Below, one piece after another: positions 40,590-51,299 of a stretch of DNA of 60,000 bases. The number at the start of each line of letters is the position of its first letter. The first letter of the stretch is position 1. The stretch comes from Nematostella vectensis (taxonomy: Eukaryota; Cnidaria; Anthozoa; Actiniaria; Edwardsiidae): the NCBI RefSeq assembly GCF_932526225.1, contig NC_064040.1, positions 13,618,856-13,678,855 of the forward strand, read 5' to 3'. Below the pieces are notes generated by a model. The model made no database searches. It saw nothing but the letters and a program-made list of their open reading frames with translations, and was not told the origin of the DNA. The translations under genes and the position numbers were made by a program.

Positions 40590-42990
40590 AAATGGTGCGT
40601 GCACTGTATGTCCGTCCAAGGCGGATATAGCGAGTGGGCATTTCACCTGTTTACGTCAGTAAGATTATTGGATCTGGCGATTTAGCGTAATTAAGATGAA
40701 AGTTAAGTTTTATGTAAGCGCCAGGAAGTGCACCTTGATTCGACTCTAATCCGTTGCATTTAGAAGTTGACGACATACTCGCGGTATTTACCGAAGTATT
40801 TTACGGTAGAATTGCGGCCTTTTGATGGCGTAACGGATATTCATTTTAGGAAACAGTCATGATTTTTTGTCACATATGCTTTTTCCATCGAATGAGGTAA
40901 AATTATAAATAAATTCGAGAATAGTAGCGGAGCAAGCACATATATGAGATAAAAATATATAGCAATTAGTAAGACATCCTTGTAAGTATTTTCTTTCACT
41001 CTAGTTTTAATTTTAATTTCAAGATTAATTCAGAAGATGAAATGAATAAGGACTACAGAATACCCGCAATTACGGAAAGCTGGCTGAAAAAAAGCATTGA
41101 TAAACAGCACATTTAAACAATGCTTATATTTCCTTCTTGTTTAGTATAATTCGATTCAATCAATCATCGAAGCTCGCATTATTTTACTATAGCCAACAAT
41201 ATGCTCTTCCCGTGTTGATACTATCATGAATATAACTGAATAAAAGCCTAAACTGTCAACAGAATAATTGACCATATTCTGATTTCTGATCCTAAAGATG
41301 CTAAAGACAAGTGTTTTAGGTATGATTTCTCGTGATGACTCTTTTATCTCAGAGGGTTGCATTGCAATAAAAAGATCAATGGAACGAGCGTGATCGACAT
41401 TATATTTATACCAGCCCCATCCGTCTTTAATTCCGTTTGCTCCGACTAAGAGATAACTCAAAGCAACTCATAGCAACTAATCTGTTTCACATAAGCGTAC
41501 AACATAATTTTCACCCTTGTGTTGAGTTGTAGCTTGTCTACACCACGCCTACGCAGACCATCTAGTATTCTTACAGCTCGTCTGTCGTCTTTCTACTTAT
41601 ACCATCATTTGATGAGTCTTGATGCAGGAAGTTGTGGGATCGATAGGGGTTATTTTGTGAAAAGAAGAAAAACTAAACTTGCTCAACACATGGCTTACGG
41701 CACATTAAAAAAATATTTTCGGCGGAAGGCGGTTTTTTATTTTTTCTATTTTTTTTCAGTTGACTGCTTTCAAAATTAGGCTTTTCGCGTGGAGGAAAAT
41801 ATATAAATAAATGATTCATCTAATGTACTTCAGTCTAGTACAGTAAAAAGTTTTCCCAAACACAACAGGTGATTAGATGTCTATCTTTTACCATTTCTTG
41901 TAATAAAAGAGCGAAAAACTGAAAATTCACATGATTCTAGTGGTTTTACAAAGAAAGAATTAATATGAAAAATGAAATAACAAAGTTACATATGCGGCAC
42001 AAATTCTGGACACGGCGACCAGAAACAACCATTCATTTTGACATGCCCTACTATATGCGGCCAGAACAGAACAAGAACTAATTTATCTAAATGTAGAAAT
42101 TGCGAAATATTTGACTGAGCAGCATTATTATTTATATACAATTGCACTACTTGAGAAACCAACACATTTCCCGCTAGAAAACTTCACATAGAACAATAAA
42201 AAGAGAACAGTTAGAATGTTAGAAGCTTTGCAAGCAAATAAGGCAAAATTCAAGTGCAGGAAATTACGAGGGACCATAGAATCTCTTGAAATATTTTATG
42301 CTGGGCAAATCAACATATGCCCCACTAGAGAAATAAAATGAACAAAACACTATGTTTGCTGTTTACGCTAAAACCGAAAAAGTTTGTACTCGAATGCAGG
42401 AAATGAAATAATATTGTAATCAAGTGAGCACTGTATCCCTTCTGATTTATTCTAATAAGCCGGCAGACAACTCGATACTAGAAACACTAGCCCGCTCGAG
42501 ATATGGCTAAGCTCTTTCGCACGCAATGTGAAGTTGCCTCCACAGAAAAAAAGAGGCACGACGACCTTAGGGCAGGGCGTAATGTAGACGAATGTACCTC
42601 AGCAAAAAACTGTTACTAAAAACTAACCCTCCCCCTCCAAAGGGGGGGGGGGGGGTTCTATTTTTACACACCTATTCCAAATGAGGTTACACGCGAGAAT
42701 TCTTGTGTCGTAACCCGAAGTTGATCTTGGGTAATGTATAAAGAACTGAATTTTAGTCTCTAAGAGCTATGGGAATGTTAAGAGACATAAAGACAAAAAT
42801 GTTTTTATTTACGCATACTTTTTTTAAATGCCCATAGAGCAATGCGGGTTAAGACACATTACATGGATTCTCCGAGTGAGCCTTGTTTGAAATAGGTATA
42901 TAAGAAAAAAACGCTAGTAGCACCATCGCCATTACTTCAGAGTTTAAACAAAGTATGATACATGGTATATCTACAGATGCTGGATAACAG
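40590..42990. repeat. Segmental duplication copy A (no GPCR)
   Basis: Shares ordered landmarks with 43750-45540 and partly with 51300-52060: GTCCGTCCAAGGCGG, GATTTAGCGTAATTAAGA, GCCAGGAAGTGCACCTTGAT, CAAGTGAGCACTGTATCCCT, GACGACCTTAGGGCAGGGCG and TCTCCGAGTGAGCCTTGTTT. I see no open gene here. Divergence with indels suggests an old duplication. Confidence 0.75.
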
Positions 42991-43749
42991 TATTGACATT
43001 AGCAAGGCTGGAATTTTTTTAAAAAGTTTAAAACAACTCAAATCGATATCCAAAATCAATGTAAATAAAGTACTAAATGGAAATTTAAAAGGTGTTTCGT
43101 ATAATAAATCTAATCCGCTAATGCACTTCTGAAAATATCGTCAATAATTCAAATGAGAAACAAAGTAAAAAAAATGCAGAAAATAATTAATCCTGGGCTA
43201 CAATATGGGAAAACTATGAAAACACCAACACCATCTAACGTCCTGCTATGGAAAACTCTAAGCTAGCACAAGACACAGCTTAGTACAAAAGAAAAAACTA
43301 ATAGTTAAGGTCAGGAAATGGTGGAATCGTACTGGTATAAGCATTGTATTGACTTTAGCATAAGGCCAAGTAAAAATAAAAACATGTTTATCGTCCTGAT
43401 AAAATCAAAAAAGGGAGCATGCGGCCCTTCTGTATTTTGGTGTCCTTAGTTTATCGAAGATTTGTACGATTCACAAAGGAAATTCCCGCGATGTTGCCAA
43501 AGGGTGAACAAATCGTAAGAAAAGCCTTGAAACGGGAACGTCTGCCTTTATTTCAGTGCCCATGGACCGCTAACGCACGAAATTTGAACTTCGGGGGAAC
43601 AAACAAAAAAGCAGCAGAAATAACTAAATAAAAAAGATTACGACACTAAGCTTGCTCGAAACATAGATTAACACTTCTGCACGCAAAACGACAACAACAA
43701 ATAGCAGAAATGTGTTCATGAGTAAAAAATAATCTAAAATTAGGCCCCA
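42991..43749. other. AT-rich spacer between segmental copies
   Basis: I see no feature I can name. Scattered words (for example CTTGCTCGAAACATAG near 43650) echo the flanking copies, so it may be a rearranged fragment of them. Confidence 0.4.
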
Positions 43750-46700
43750 AATGGTGCGTGTACGTCCGTCCAAGGCGGGTCTAGCGAGTGGGCACGTCAA
43801 CTACGTCAGTAAGATAATCGAATCTGACGATTTAGCGTAATTAAGAAGAAATTCACTATATGAAAGTGCCAGGAAGTGCACCTTGATTCACCTTTAATCG
43901 TTGCATTTATACATACTCGCGGTGTTTACTCCAATTATTTCAGTAAAATTGCGAAAAACCTATTAAGGGCGTAACGATCTTTAGGGAAACAGTCATTGGG
44001 TCGTTGATGTTAATCAAACATGAACGATAACTGTACATTAACCTTTAGGTATAAATCCTGTGTGTGCCTGTTTTTTGAACGCGATTATGTAAGTATTTGA
44101 ACAATTTCTCTATAGCGGTTTTATAAAGACGTTCAAAATGACATGGGCATAATTTATAGATTTAGTCACTGAATACAAATTACTTTGTATATATGTACAC
44201 AATTTCTGCAGGTGGATGAGTACCATGTAAATAGAAACATCATTAGATAAGCCTTGATAAAGGAAATAGTGGGATTTATAGGGGTTAGTGTGTGTAAAAA
44301 GAAAAACTTATCCGAAACATGGCTAATGTTGGCAAAATGAACCCAATCTAGTGAGTTAAATGCAGGATATTGTAAAAAAATTCGAGTTAACAGAAAAATA
44401 GTTTAAACATATAATTGCCCTACTTTAGAAACCAACACATTTCCCGCTAGGAAAACATAATATTTACACTTAGGAACAGTTAGATTGTTAGAAGGAGACT
44501 ATCAAATCCCTTGAAACATTCACAGCTAGGCAAATCAACACATGCCCCAGTAGAGAATTAAAATACTCAACTAGCATCATTGCTCTAAAAATGGATAAGC
44601 AATTTTCAAAAGCCAACAAACCGAAAAAGGGTGTACTAGAATGCAGGAAATGAAATAATATCGTAATCAAGTGAGCATTGTATCCCTTCTAAACCATATT
44701 AATTAGCCGGCAAGATATCTCGGTACCATTCCAAACAAGAACAACAAGAACAAATATGGCTAAGCTCTTTTGCACGCAATATGAAGTTGCCTCCACAGAA
44801 AGAAAGGGTGGGAGGATTGAAAAAAAATGAAAAGTAATAAATTTAAATTGACGACCTTAGGGCAAGGCGTATAACGTAAACAAATATACCTAAACAGAGA
44901 ACTGTTACTTAAAACCAGTCCCCGCCGTCCGAGGGCTGGTGGGAAACATTTATCTAGTCATCTACTTTTATTTTATTTAGTAACCCGTGGTGGTTCGTTG
45001 GAAAGCTGTGTGAACGTTAAGACACATAACAAATGCTACGGCATTTTAAACTTGAATTTGTTGTTATTTACGCTTATATTTTCATTTATTTGAGGCCCAC
45101 AGAGCAGTGCGTGCTACGACTCATGGATTTTCCGAGTGAGCCTTGTTTGAAATAGGTGCATGAGAAGAGCGGTTGTAGCACTAGCGCTATAACACTTCAG
45201 TGTTTAAAAAAAAAAAAGGAGGGCTTATGTAGAGAGATACTGGAGGACACTATCGTCATATCCCGTGCTTTGTTTTATTTGGCATAAAAAGCTTAACCCA
45301 AATACAAGTCGCAACACTCCTGCCAGCCTCACCAGCGATCAAACCTCATACCAGAAAAAGGTAAGGATATTATATCAGGGAGGCTTATATTTCCCGTCAA
45401 CGAAATTTTATGCTGGACTATTGTCAGTCGTGGTCTATTTTGGTCTAACAGGCGAATCCAACATCATCCCGGTATGGGGAACAGCATTGGGCGGTCGTTT
45501 CTTAAAACATCCGCGAATTATCATCTTGGGCCTCAAAAAATGTTTTATTCCTCCCGTATGAGATTTAATTTTTGTGTATTTTACTATAAATGCCGAAAAA
45601 TTCATATATCCTTAACATTGTATTTCACAACATTCTATTCATATGTGAAAGAAGGTTTTTGTTTATAATAAGGAAGTTCAATCTTTATAGGATTTTCGGG
45701 CCTGAAAGTCAGTTTCTTAAATCACACATTTTGCTCGCTCTTTTTACACCTTTACTCCAGGCTCTTCCCCATCGCCTTAAAATTTCAAGGCTCGTGTTGC
45801 AGAAATATTTGCCGCCACATTTTTTTTATACGGGTCGCTATCGTTTCGTTCTGAATCTTTGTTATGGTATATTAAAATGTATAGGTTTTTTCGTTTTATT
45901 TGATATTCAAACGATTTTTTTTAGAAAGCCCTCTTAAAGACAAGCAAAAAAAACAAGCTTTTAAACAAAAACAACAGCAGCACTATATCTGTCTGAAGGT
46001 AAGCACGCTTTGCAAGGGTTCACTTACAGTATCACGGTCGATGGATGATTTCCATTCAGATTCCGAGGCTTTTGCTAGTTTGACTAGCAATAAGAGGCAA
46101 AAAAATATATTAAAGCCAGATTCCTAAACATATCTTCATCGGCTAGTAAAGAAGTACTTGTTTTTTCGCATCTGTGTTAAAAACGTCAGGCCAAATAGGC
46201 ATTTCCAAAAGTTTATTAACGAGAAGAAAGGCCGCTCTTTAGCTAAAAGCTATTGTTGTGTCCCGATAAGCTCCCATTTCGGTTTGGGACAATTTGTTTA
46301 ATACTGTTCTCACGTTCAACCTTATTTTCCAACACGATGGGATATTTAGATAAGCAAGTAGATATGGCAACTGGAGTAACTGCGGAAAAAAGCATAACGT
46401 ACATAAAAAAGATAAAAAAAGATGTCTTACCGACAATGTTGTTGTCACTATGTTTATTCATTCTATTTTTATACATTTCGTTATTACGATACTTTTTGGC
46501 GTTTTTTGTTTCCCAATTTTTGAAAGAAAAACTAAAGAACTGTTTGTTTTCTCCCCCCACCAGATGGATTCTACTCGTGACAATTCCACGCATGGCGGGA
46601 ATCTCAGTGCAGGACGAGCCTACGTCTTCACCTCACTAGACACAGGAACAAAAATAACAATTACAATAACATCTTGTACGATCGGTGTCCTAGCGGCCAT

Positions 46701-47550
46701 AAGCAACGCCATCATCATCTACTTCACAGCGACAGCAAGGCGCTCGAGAGAACAGCGAGCCTTCAATCGCTCACACACCGCCTACTTTGTGATGAGTCTC
46801 GCCTGCTCTGATCTGTGCGCAAGTGTGATAACTATACCTCTTCATAATGCTTCCGAATTGTGGGTAGACTTTGTAAAGACAGACTTTATGTGTACAGTAG
46901 TGAGAGTGCTTCACATTGCGTTTCCAGTTATCACAATTAACAATCTTATCGTTATTTCTGTAGAGCGATATCTTGGTATTTTCCGCCCGTTATATATCCC
47001 ATCCAAGCGAGTAGTGAAGGGTTTGATAGTTGGGGCGTGGGTAGCTGGTTTGGCAACAACTCTAGTCTTAACAGGAACCTACAAGCTAACCTCAACCGCA
47101 GTTGGCGAAAATCACTACTATCTTAAATGTTTATACGACACCACTGACCCCACCGCCAAGGCTCAAGTTATTGCATTCATTCTATTGCAGTTTTTACTCC
47201 CTTGCATAGGTCTCGCTATCGTCAATATACACATAACGAAATTCGTCAACAAGAGAAATCGTGTATCTCCCGAGGAGATCGGTACAAACCTAAAGTTCGA
47301 TGCCTGGAGGTTCAAGAATTCTCGAATGTTCGTCGCTATCATTTTTACGTTTATTGTCCCATATCTTCCTTGGTTCCTGTACACAGCAGTCAATGCTAAC
47401 ATCACCGTTGCAGCCCACGAAGAGTTGGTTTTTCGGTATTGTTTTTCCATAATTGCGTTTGCCAATTGTCTAGCTAACCCGATTATTTATTTTCTTTTTT
47501 CTAAGGAATTTCGCAACAGGCTTTTCCGTGCTCTAAAGTTCAGTGGTTAA
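43750..47550. repeat. Segmental duplication copy B (contains the intact GPCR)
   Basis: Starts TGGTGCGTGTACGTCCGTCC like copy A. It runs through the common landmarks and the block TTTATTTGGCATAAAAAGCTT (45273), which is also at 52007 in copy C, into the GPCR gene. It is colinear with copy C from about 44640 onward. Confidence 0.75.
46564..47550 (+). CDS. Class A (rhodopsin-like) G protein-coupled receptor, orphan
   Basis: 328 aa, seven membrane segments at about 31-55, 72-95, 109-133, 152-172, 200-222, 255-275 and 290-312. Family marks: N48 in TM1, D83 in TM2, C110 with C189 as the likely extracellular disulfide, ERY at 134-136 at the end of TM3 (DRY box), W159, P213, P266 in a YLPWF context, and NPIIY at 305-309. 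A short N-terminal tail carries an N-S-T glycosylation site at N7. I start at the ATG directly after a pyrimidine tract ending CCACCAG, a good splice acceptor, so a 5' leader intron is likely. An upstream ATG at 46450 would add a non-receptor-like 38 residues. The ligand is unknown; cnidarian genomes hold many such lineage-specific receptors. Confidence 0.9.
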   Translation: MDSTRDNSTHGGNLSAGRAYVFTSLDTGTKITITITSCTIGVLAAISNAIIIYFTATARRSREQRAFNRSHTAYFVMSLACSDLCASVITIPLHNASELWVDFVKTDFMCTVVRVLHIAFPVITINNLIVISVERYLGIFRPLYIPSKRVVKGLIVGAWVAGLATTLVLTGTYKLTSTAVGENHYYLKCLYDTTDPTAKAQVIAFILLQFLLPCIGLAIVNIHITKFVNKRNRVSPEEIGTNLKFDAWRFKNSRMFVAIIFTFIVPYLPWFLYTAVNANITVAAHEELVFRYCFSIIAFANCLANPIIYFLFSKEFRNRLFRALKFSG

Positions 47551-47622
47551 ACACATTGACCCCTCAACCGGCCTGTACCGGCTTTGGGAAGTACCCACAA
47601 CCCAAAAAATTCATAAATTCAA

Positions 47623-47628
47623 AATAAA
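47623..47628 (+). terminator. Candidate polyadenylation signal of the GPCR gene
   Basis: AATAAA lies 73 bases after the stop codon, the first canonical hexamer downstream. Confidence 0.45.
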
Positions 47629-47801
47629 CACAACAAGATGAAGATGCTCAGGCATCAGTCTAAGGGATAAATGGTCTTGCAGATATGCATCCAACCAAGG
47701 TGTTGGCATCTACTCTTAAGCCAAATAATAGCACAGGTTCTTTGACAAATCTCAAATCGAACAAGGAGAGAAAAGCAGAATCACCCCTCTCAATAAAACG
47801 C

Positions 47802-48068
47802 TCAAAATACCACACAAGGGAGAGAGATCAGCAAACACAGCTCAAGACACAAATAGATACCTTTATTCTGATCCTCCAGGTACATTTCCTTGGCCTCAAA
47901 ACACAATGTCCATTCCTTGAAGGATTGTACAACCACGAAAATATCTTTACGTATTGCAAAGTATTCTGGGAGATCCAGGGGAAAATTCACGAGGGGAGGG
48001 CCAATCAACACTCCTCTCCCCAAAGTCAGATGGTTTTTTAGAAGTCTTTTCACCCCGAAGCCAAACAA
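47802..48068 (-). other. Unrecognised minus-strand open frame
   Basis: An 88-aa open frame with a balanced composition (…LPEYFAIRKDIFVVVQSFK…) that reads more protein-like than its surroundings. A GT follows at ...AATAAAG|GTATCT, so it could be an exon. I cannot name a family and see no flanking exon, so a chance open frame or a processed-gene fragment is equally possible. Confidence 0.2.
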
Positions 48069-48069
48069 A

Positions 48070-49367
48070 TCAATTCCAGGTCATACAGACCCAGTATAGC
48101 AGTGTAAACAATTTTGCAATCAATTTGGTTTCAGAAAAGACAGCATTTAGGAGAGCTGTGGTGATTCATTAGAAAATTATTTTCTCATCCGGGCAAAGCC
48201 AAACAAGAAAAAATCATCATGAATCCACCTTTGCTTGCAAATATCCATAAGCAAAGCATTCAATTATGCCCCAAAAGACTTCATGATGTCCTGAGACACT
48301 CTCCTAATATGCTCATAGCTGTATTTTTGATGAAAAATACAAGCAACCATCAACTTGTGCTGGCTTCAGCACAACGACGAGGGATTAAAAGTGGGGACCG
48401 CAAAGCACTGTTGGAAAGCTTGGATACCGCTGACTAGGTGCAGCTGTGTTTGACGGGCTGTATAAAACTCAGAATAGGGGGGGAGGTATCTGTTTTCAGT
48501 CTGTTTTTTGTAAATTCAGCTCCAAAAAAGCCAGGAGTCAATGGGTTAAAAAAAAAAGAAATGGTGTCAAAACTTTTCCAATCCCCTATAGATACTGTTG
48601 ATAGAGTGCTTGATAAATTAAATTTTTGTTTTATTTCTTATAAGAAAGTAACAACGGTTATTTTTATTACTTTTTAACTGCATGCGTATTTTTTTTTCAT
48701 TGAGTTGGAAATGGTGTTTCCAATAAAAATGCTTTAAAATTCACATTGAAACTGGAATATATTGTCTCCATTGTTTTGATGTTTTAATAGTAGCCATAGA
48801 TTAACTAAAGGATTTACAATACAAAAAATTCAATAAAGAGTTTTTTTTCATTTACTTGTACAGCTCAGCTAAAAAATTTCTGATAGAAAGACCTCAACTT
48901 TAAAAATGAGTCTATTTGATTAGAAATTTTACCTTCTTTGTATAATATAATGAATACAATTATAAATAATAGTCATAAGGAGCACTTAGTTGAAACCATG
49001 CTTTGTTGTAGTAATATACATACTTCTATATCACCCCCATAGAGGTAAAAACGTGTAAAAAAGAAAAAATGTTTATTCACTGCCTTCTTGCTGCAATCGT
49101 AACCGATTTCATTCGCATCTCAGCGCCTTGATCTTGATACCTCCCAGGCTACTGACGTCACTTGGATAGAACTGCCGCCATTTCACCAGATCCTCCTCTA
49201 GAGGAGCGCACCAGGACGAGGCTAGATGGGTTTATGTCCCTCTCGCTCGGCACACGTGACCATAGGCTAAAACCCACAAAGTCCATGAAATCCCTGATTA
49301 AAAAAATCGTTAGTACCCCATCCTCTCAAGATGGCGACATAGTAAATACTATAAAACAGTGCCATAT
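48070..49367. other. Stretch without a recognisable gene
   Basis: AT-rich sequence with only short open frames (48219-48437 on +, 49162-49449 on +) that match nothing I know. No RNA gene or repeat was evident apart from homopolymer runs. Confidence 0.4.
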
Positions 49368-49966
49368 GGACATTTCCAATCTAGACAGTTTTAGGAAAAA
49401 AGAAAGAAAAATGTTGGCGGATTCACCACTATGGACTGTAATATCCTAATACGAATTCGGCCAAGCGAGCAAAAATAAGGACGGGGCTCTTTTATCCAGC
49501 AAAGAAGAAAAGCAAAACAAAACAACAACAAAAAACATCACTCCATATATGATTGCCTTGGCATTTCTAACAATTCCTTTTTGAAAGGAAAAAATGATTA
49601 CTTTGTAGTTTTCCCATTAATTGCTATCGTTCTTTTCTTGTTGATGATACACTTTATGTTAGGGAAGGGTCATTTGGACATTTCCAATCTAGACAGTTCT
49701 AGGATGATAATAAAAAAGAAAGAAAATTGTTAGCGGATTCACCACAATGGAATGTAAAATCCTAATAAGAATTTGGCCAAGCGAGCTAAAAAAAGGACGG
49801 GACCCTTTTATCCAGCAAAGAAGGAAAAGCAAAACAAAAAAAGAAAACCTGTTTATAATTGCCTTGGCATTTAGTAAAAAATGATTACTTTGTAGTTTTC
49901 CCATTAATTTTTATTGTTCTTTTCTTGTTGATGATACACTTTATGTTAGGGAAGGGTCATTATTTT
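49368..49966. repeat. Direct tandem duplication of about 308 bp (two copies)
   Basis: Copy 1 (49368-49675) and copy 2 (49676-49966) share GGACATTTCCAATCTAGACA, GGCCAAGCGAGC, TTTTATCCAGCAAAGAAG and TGATGATACACTTTATGTTA in the same order. Copy 2 has small deletions. Non-coding. Confidence 0.85.
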
Positions 49967-51299
49967 ACGGGGGGGGGGTTGCTATTTTTGGAGCATCGAT
50001 TTGGGGGAGGGCCTCAATTTTTGATACAGGGTTTAAGGGAGGCCTTTCCTTTTTGAACAGGTATTCTGACCAATTTCCGAGCCTCCTAAAAGTCTGGAAT
50101 TTCATTTTTTTTCTCCCCAGTTGTGCTTTAGATTGGGGGAACGTCCCAATTTTTGAACCAGAAAAAAATTCAACTTAGCAGCCCCCCCCCCCCTCAATAT
50201 ATAATGACCTTCCCTCTTCAGGATAATAAAACTCCGCAGTGCTCATCCATTCCAATTTTTCTTTGGTGGCTTTCTGTTTTTTTGTTCGATTTTTTTTTTT
50301 GTTTTAGCGAGATTCGTGCAACTGAACAAAACAACAAAAGAAAATAAAACCTTTAAAAGAAAAAGTCGACAACAACGCAGATTTATGTTTTTTAGAACGA
50401 TATTTCGGCAGGCCAATACCTGCCTTCTTCAGGTTATAAATGAGTTATAATGAGGTCCGACGCACACCAGCAGATAGAGGCTGTCCGGTGGTTTCTTCCT
50501 ACGTTTTTAACAAAAGAAAGCTCACAAAATGTCCTGCTCCGGATACGGAAAAAAACGGCCCGCCAACCAACCATTTCTGCTTCTTCTGGGTGTTAGAATT
50601 CGCTACTCGAATGTTCGTTGTCGCTTATTTTGCAGTTTGAAGGTGGAAAGGTGGTTTATTTTTTTAAATGTTTCTACGGACCGATGCATTTCTTCATCCA
50701 AAAAGTTAAATGGCATCCGATGACCAGATAATAATTTGACTTGCTCTATCCCCCTTCTTCACTTCTCCATTAAAAATAAAACACTTTGCCCTCTTTCATA
50801 ACTTGTAGAATATTCTGTTGTTCCGGGTAAAAATTCAAATTCATGTGGCAGTTATATGACATCTTTCGATATTTGAGCGGGAAAACATTTCTTTTTCCCG
50901 CCTAGACAAAATTAGCCCCTATCCCGGCACTTGTCGCATACCCGGGCGTGTGTCGGCGGCGCGATAAGTTCAAAGAGAAAGTGAGCTGTTGGCCGTAACT
51001 AGGCAGGTTTTCGAACAATGGAATCGAGCGTTGTTTAACCCCCTTCCTATTTTATATAGAGCCTAAATACGAAGTTAGGTTCGGAGAGCGTTCGGGCTAG
51101 TCACGAACACTCAAGAGGCTATGGTTACTCAGTACTGTTCAAATGTTCGGGAGTTGAAAACAACGATCGCGTGGGTTTTTAGACAAGAGAAATAGAAATA
51201 TAACGAAAAAGGATTTAGCTGAATAGGGAGGCAGGAGACATTTTGCCAAAGGTTAGAGATATTTTATCCGCTGAATACAATATTCAATACAAATTGGGA
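49967..51299. other. Non-coding stretch, partly GC-richer near 50870-51030
   Basis: Poly-G and poly-C tracts near 49970 and 50185. The interval near 50870-51030 has two opposed GCGGGAAA/TTTCCCGC sites (E2F-like words) and many CpGs and could be a promoter, but no coding exon follows that I can recognise. Confidence 0.3.

Noticed and set aside
46450-46563. Upstream start adding 38 residues to the GPCR
   Set aside because: The stretch contains a pyrimidine tract and CAG acceptor directly before the second ATG and looks like intron or leader sequence; the extra peptide is not receptor-like.
49162-49449. 95-aa plus-strand open frame
   Set aside because: It overlaps the first copy of the 308-bp duplication, no family is recognised, and the second copy does not keep the frame.
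50395-50445. Sequence ATATTTCGGCAGG...CTGCCTTCTTCAGG resembling ends of Penelope-like or related retroelements
   Set aside because: The short palindromic motif alone is not enough; no reverse transcriptase or second copy is seen nearby.
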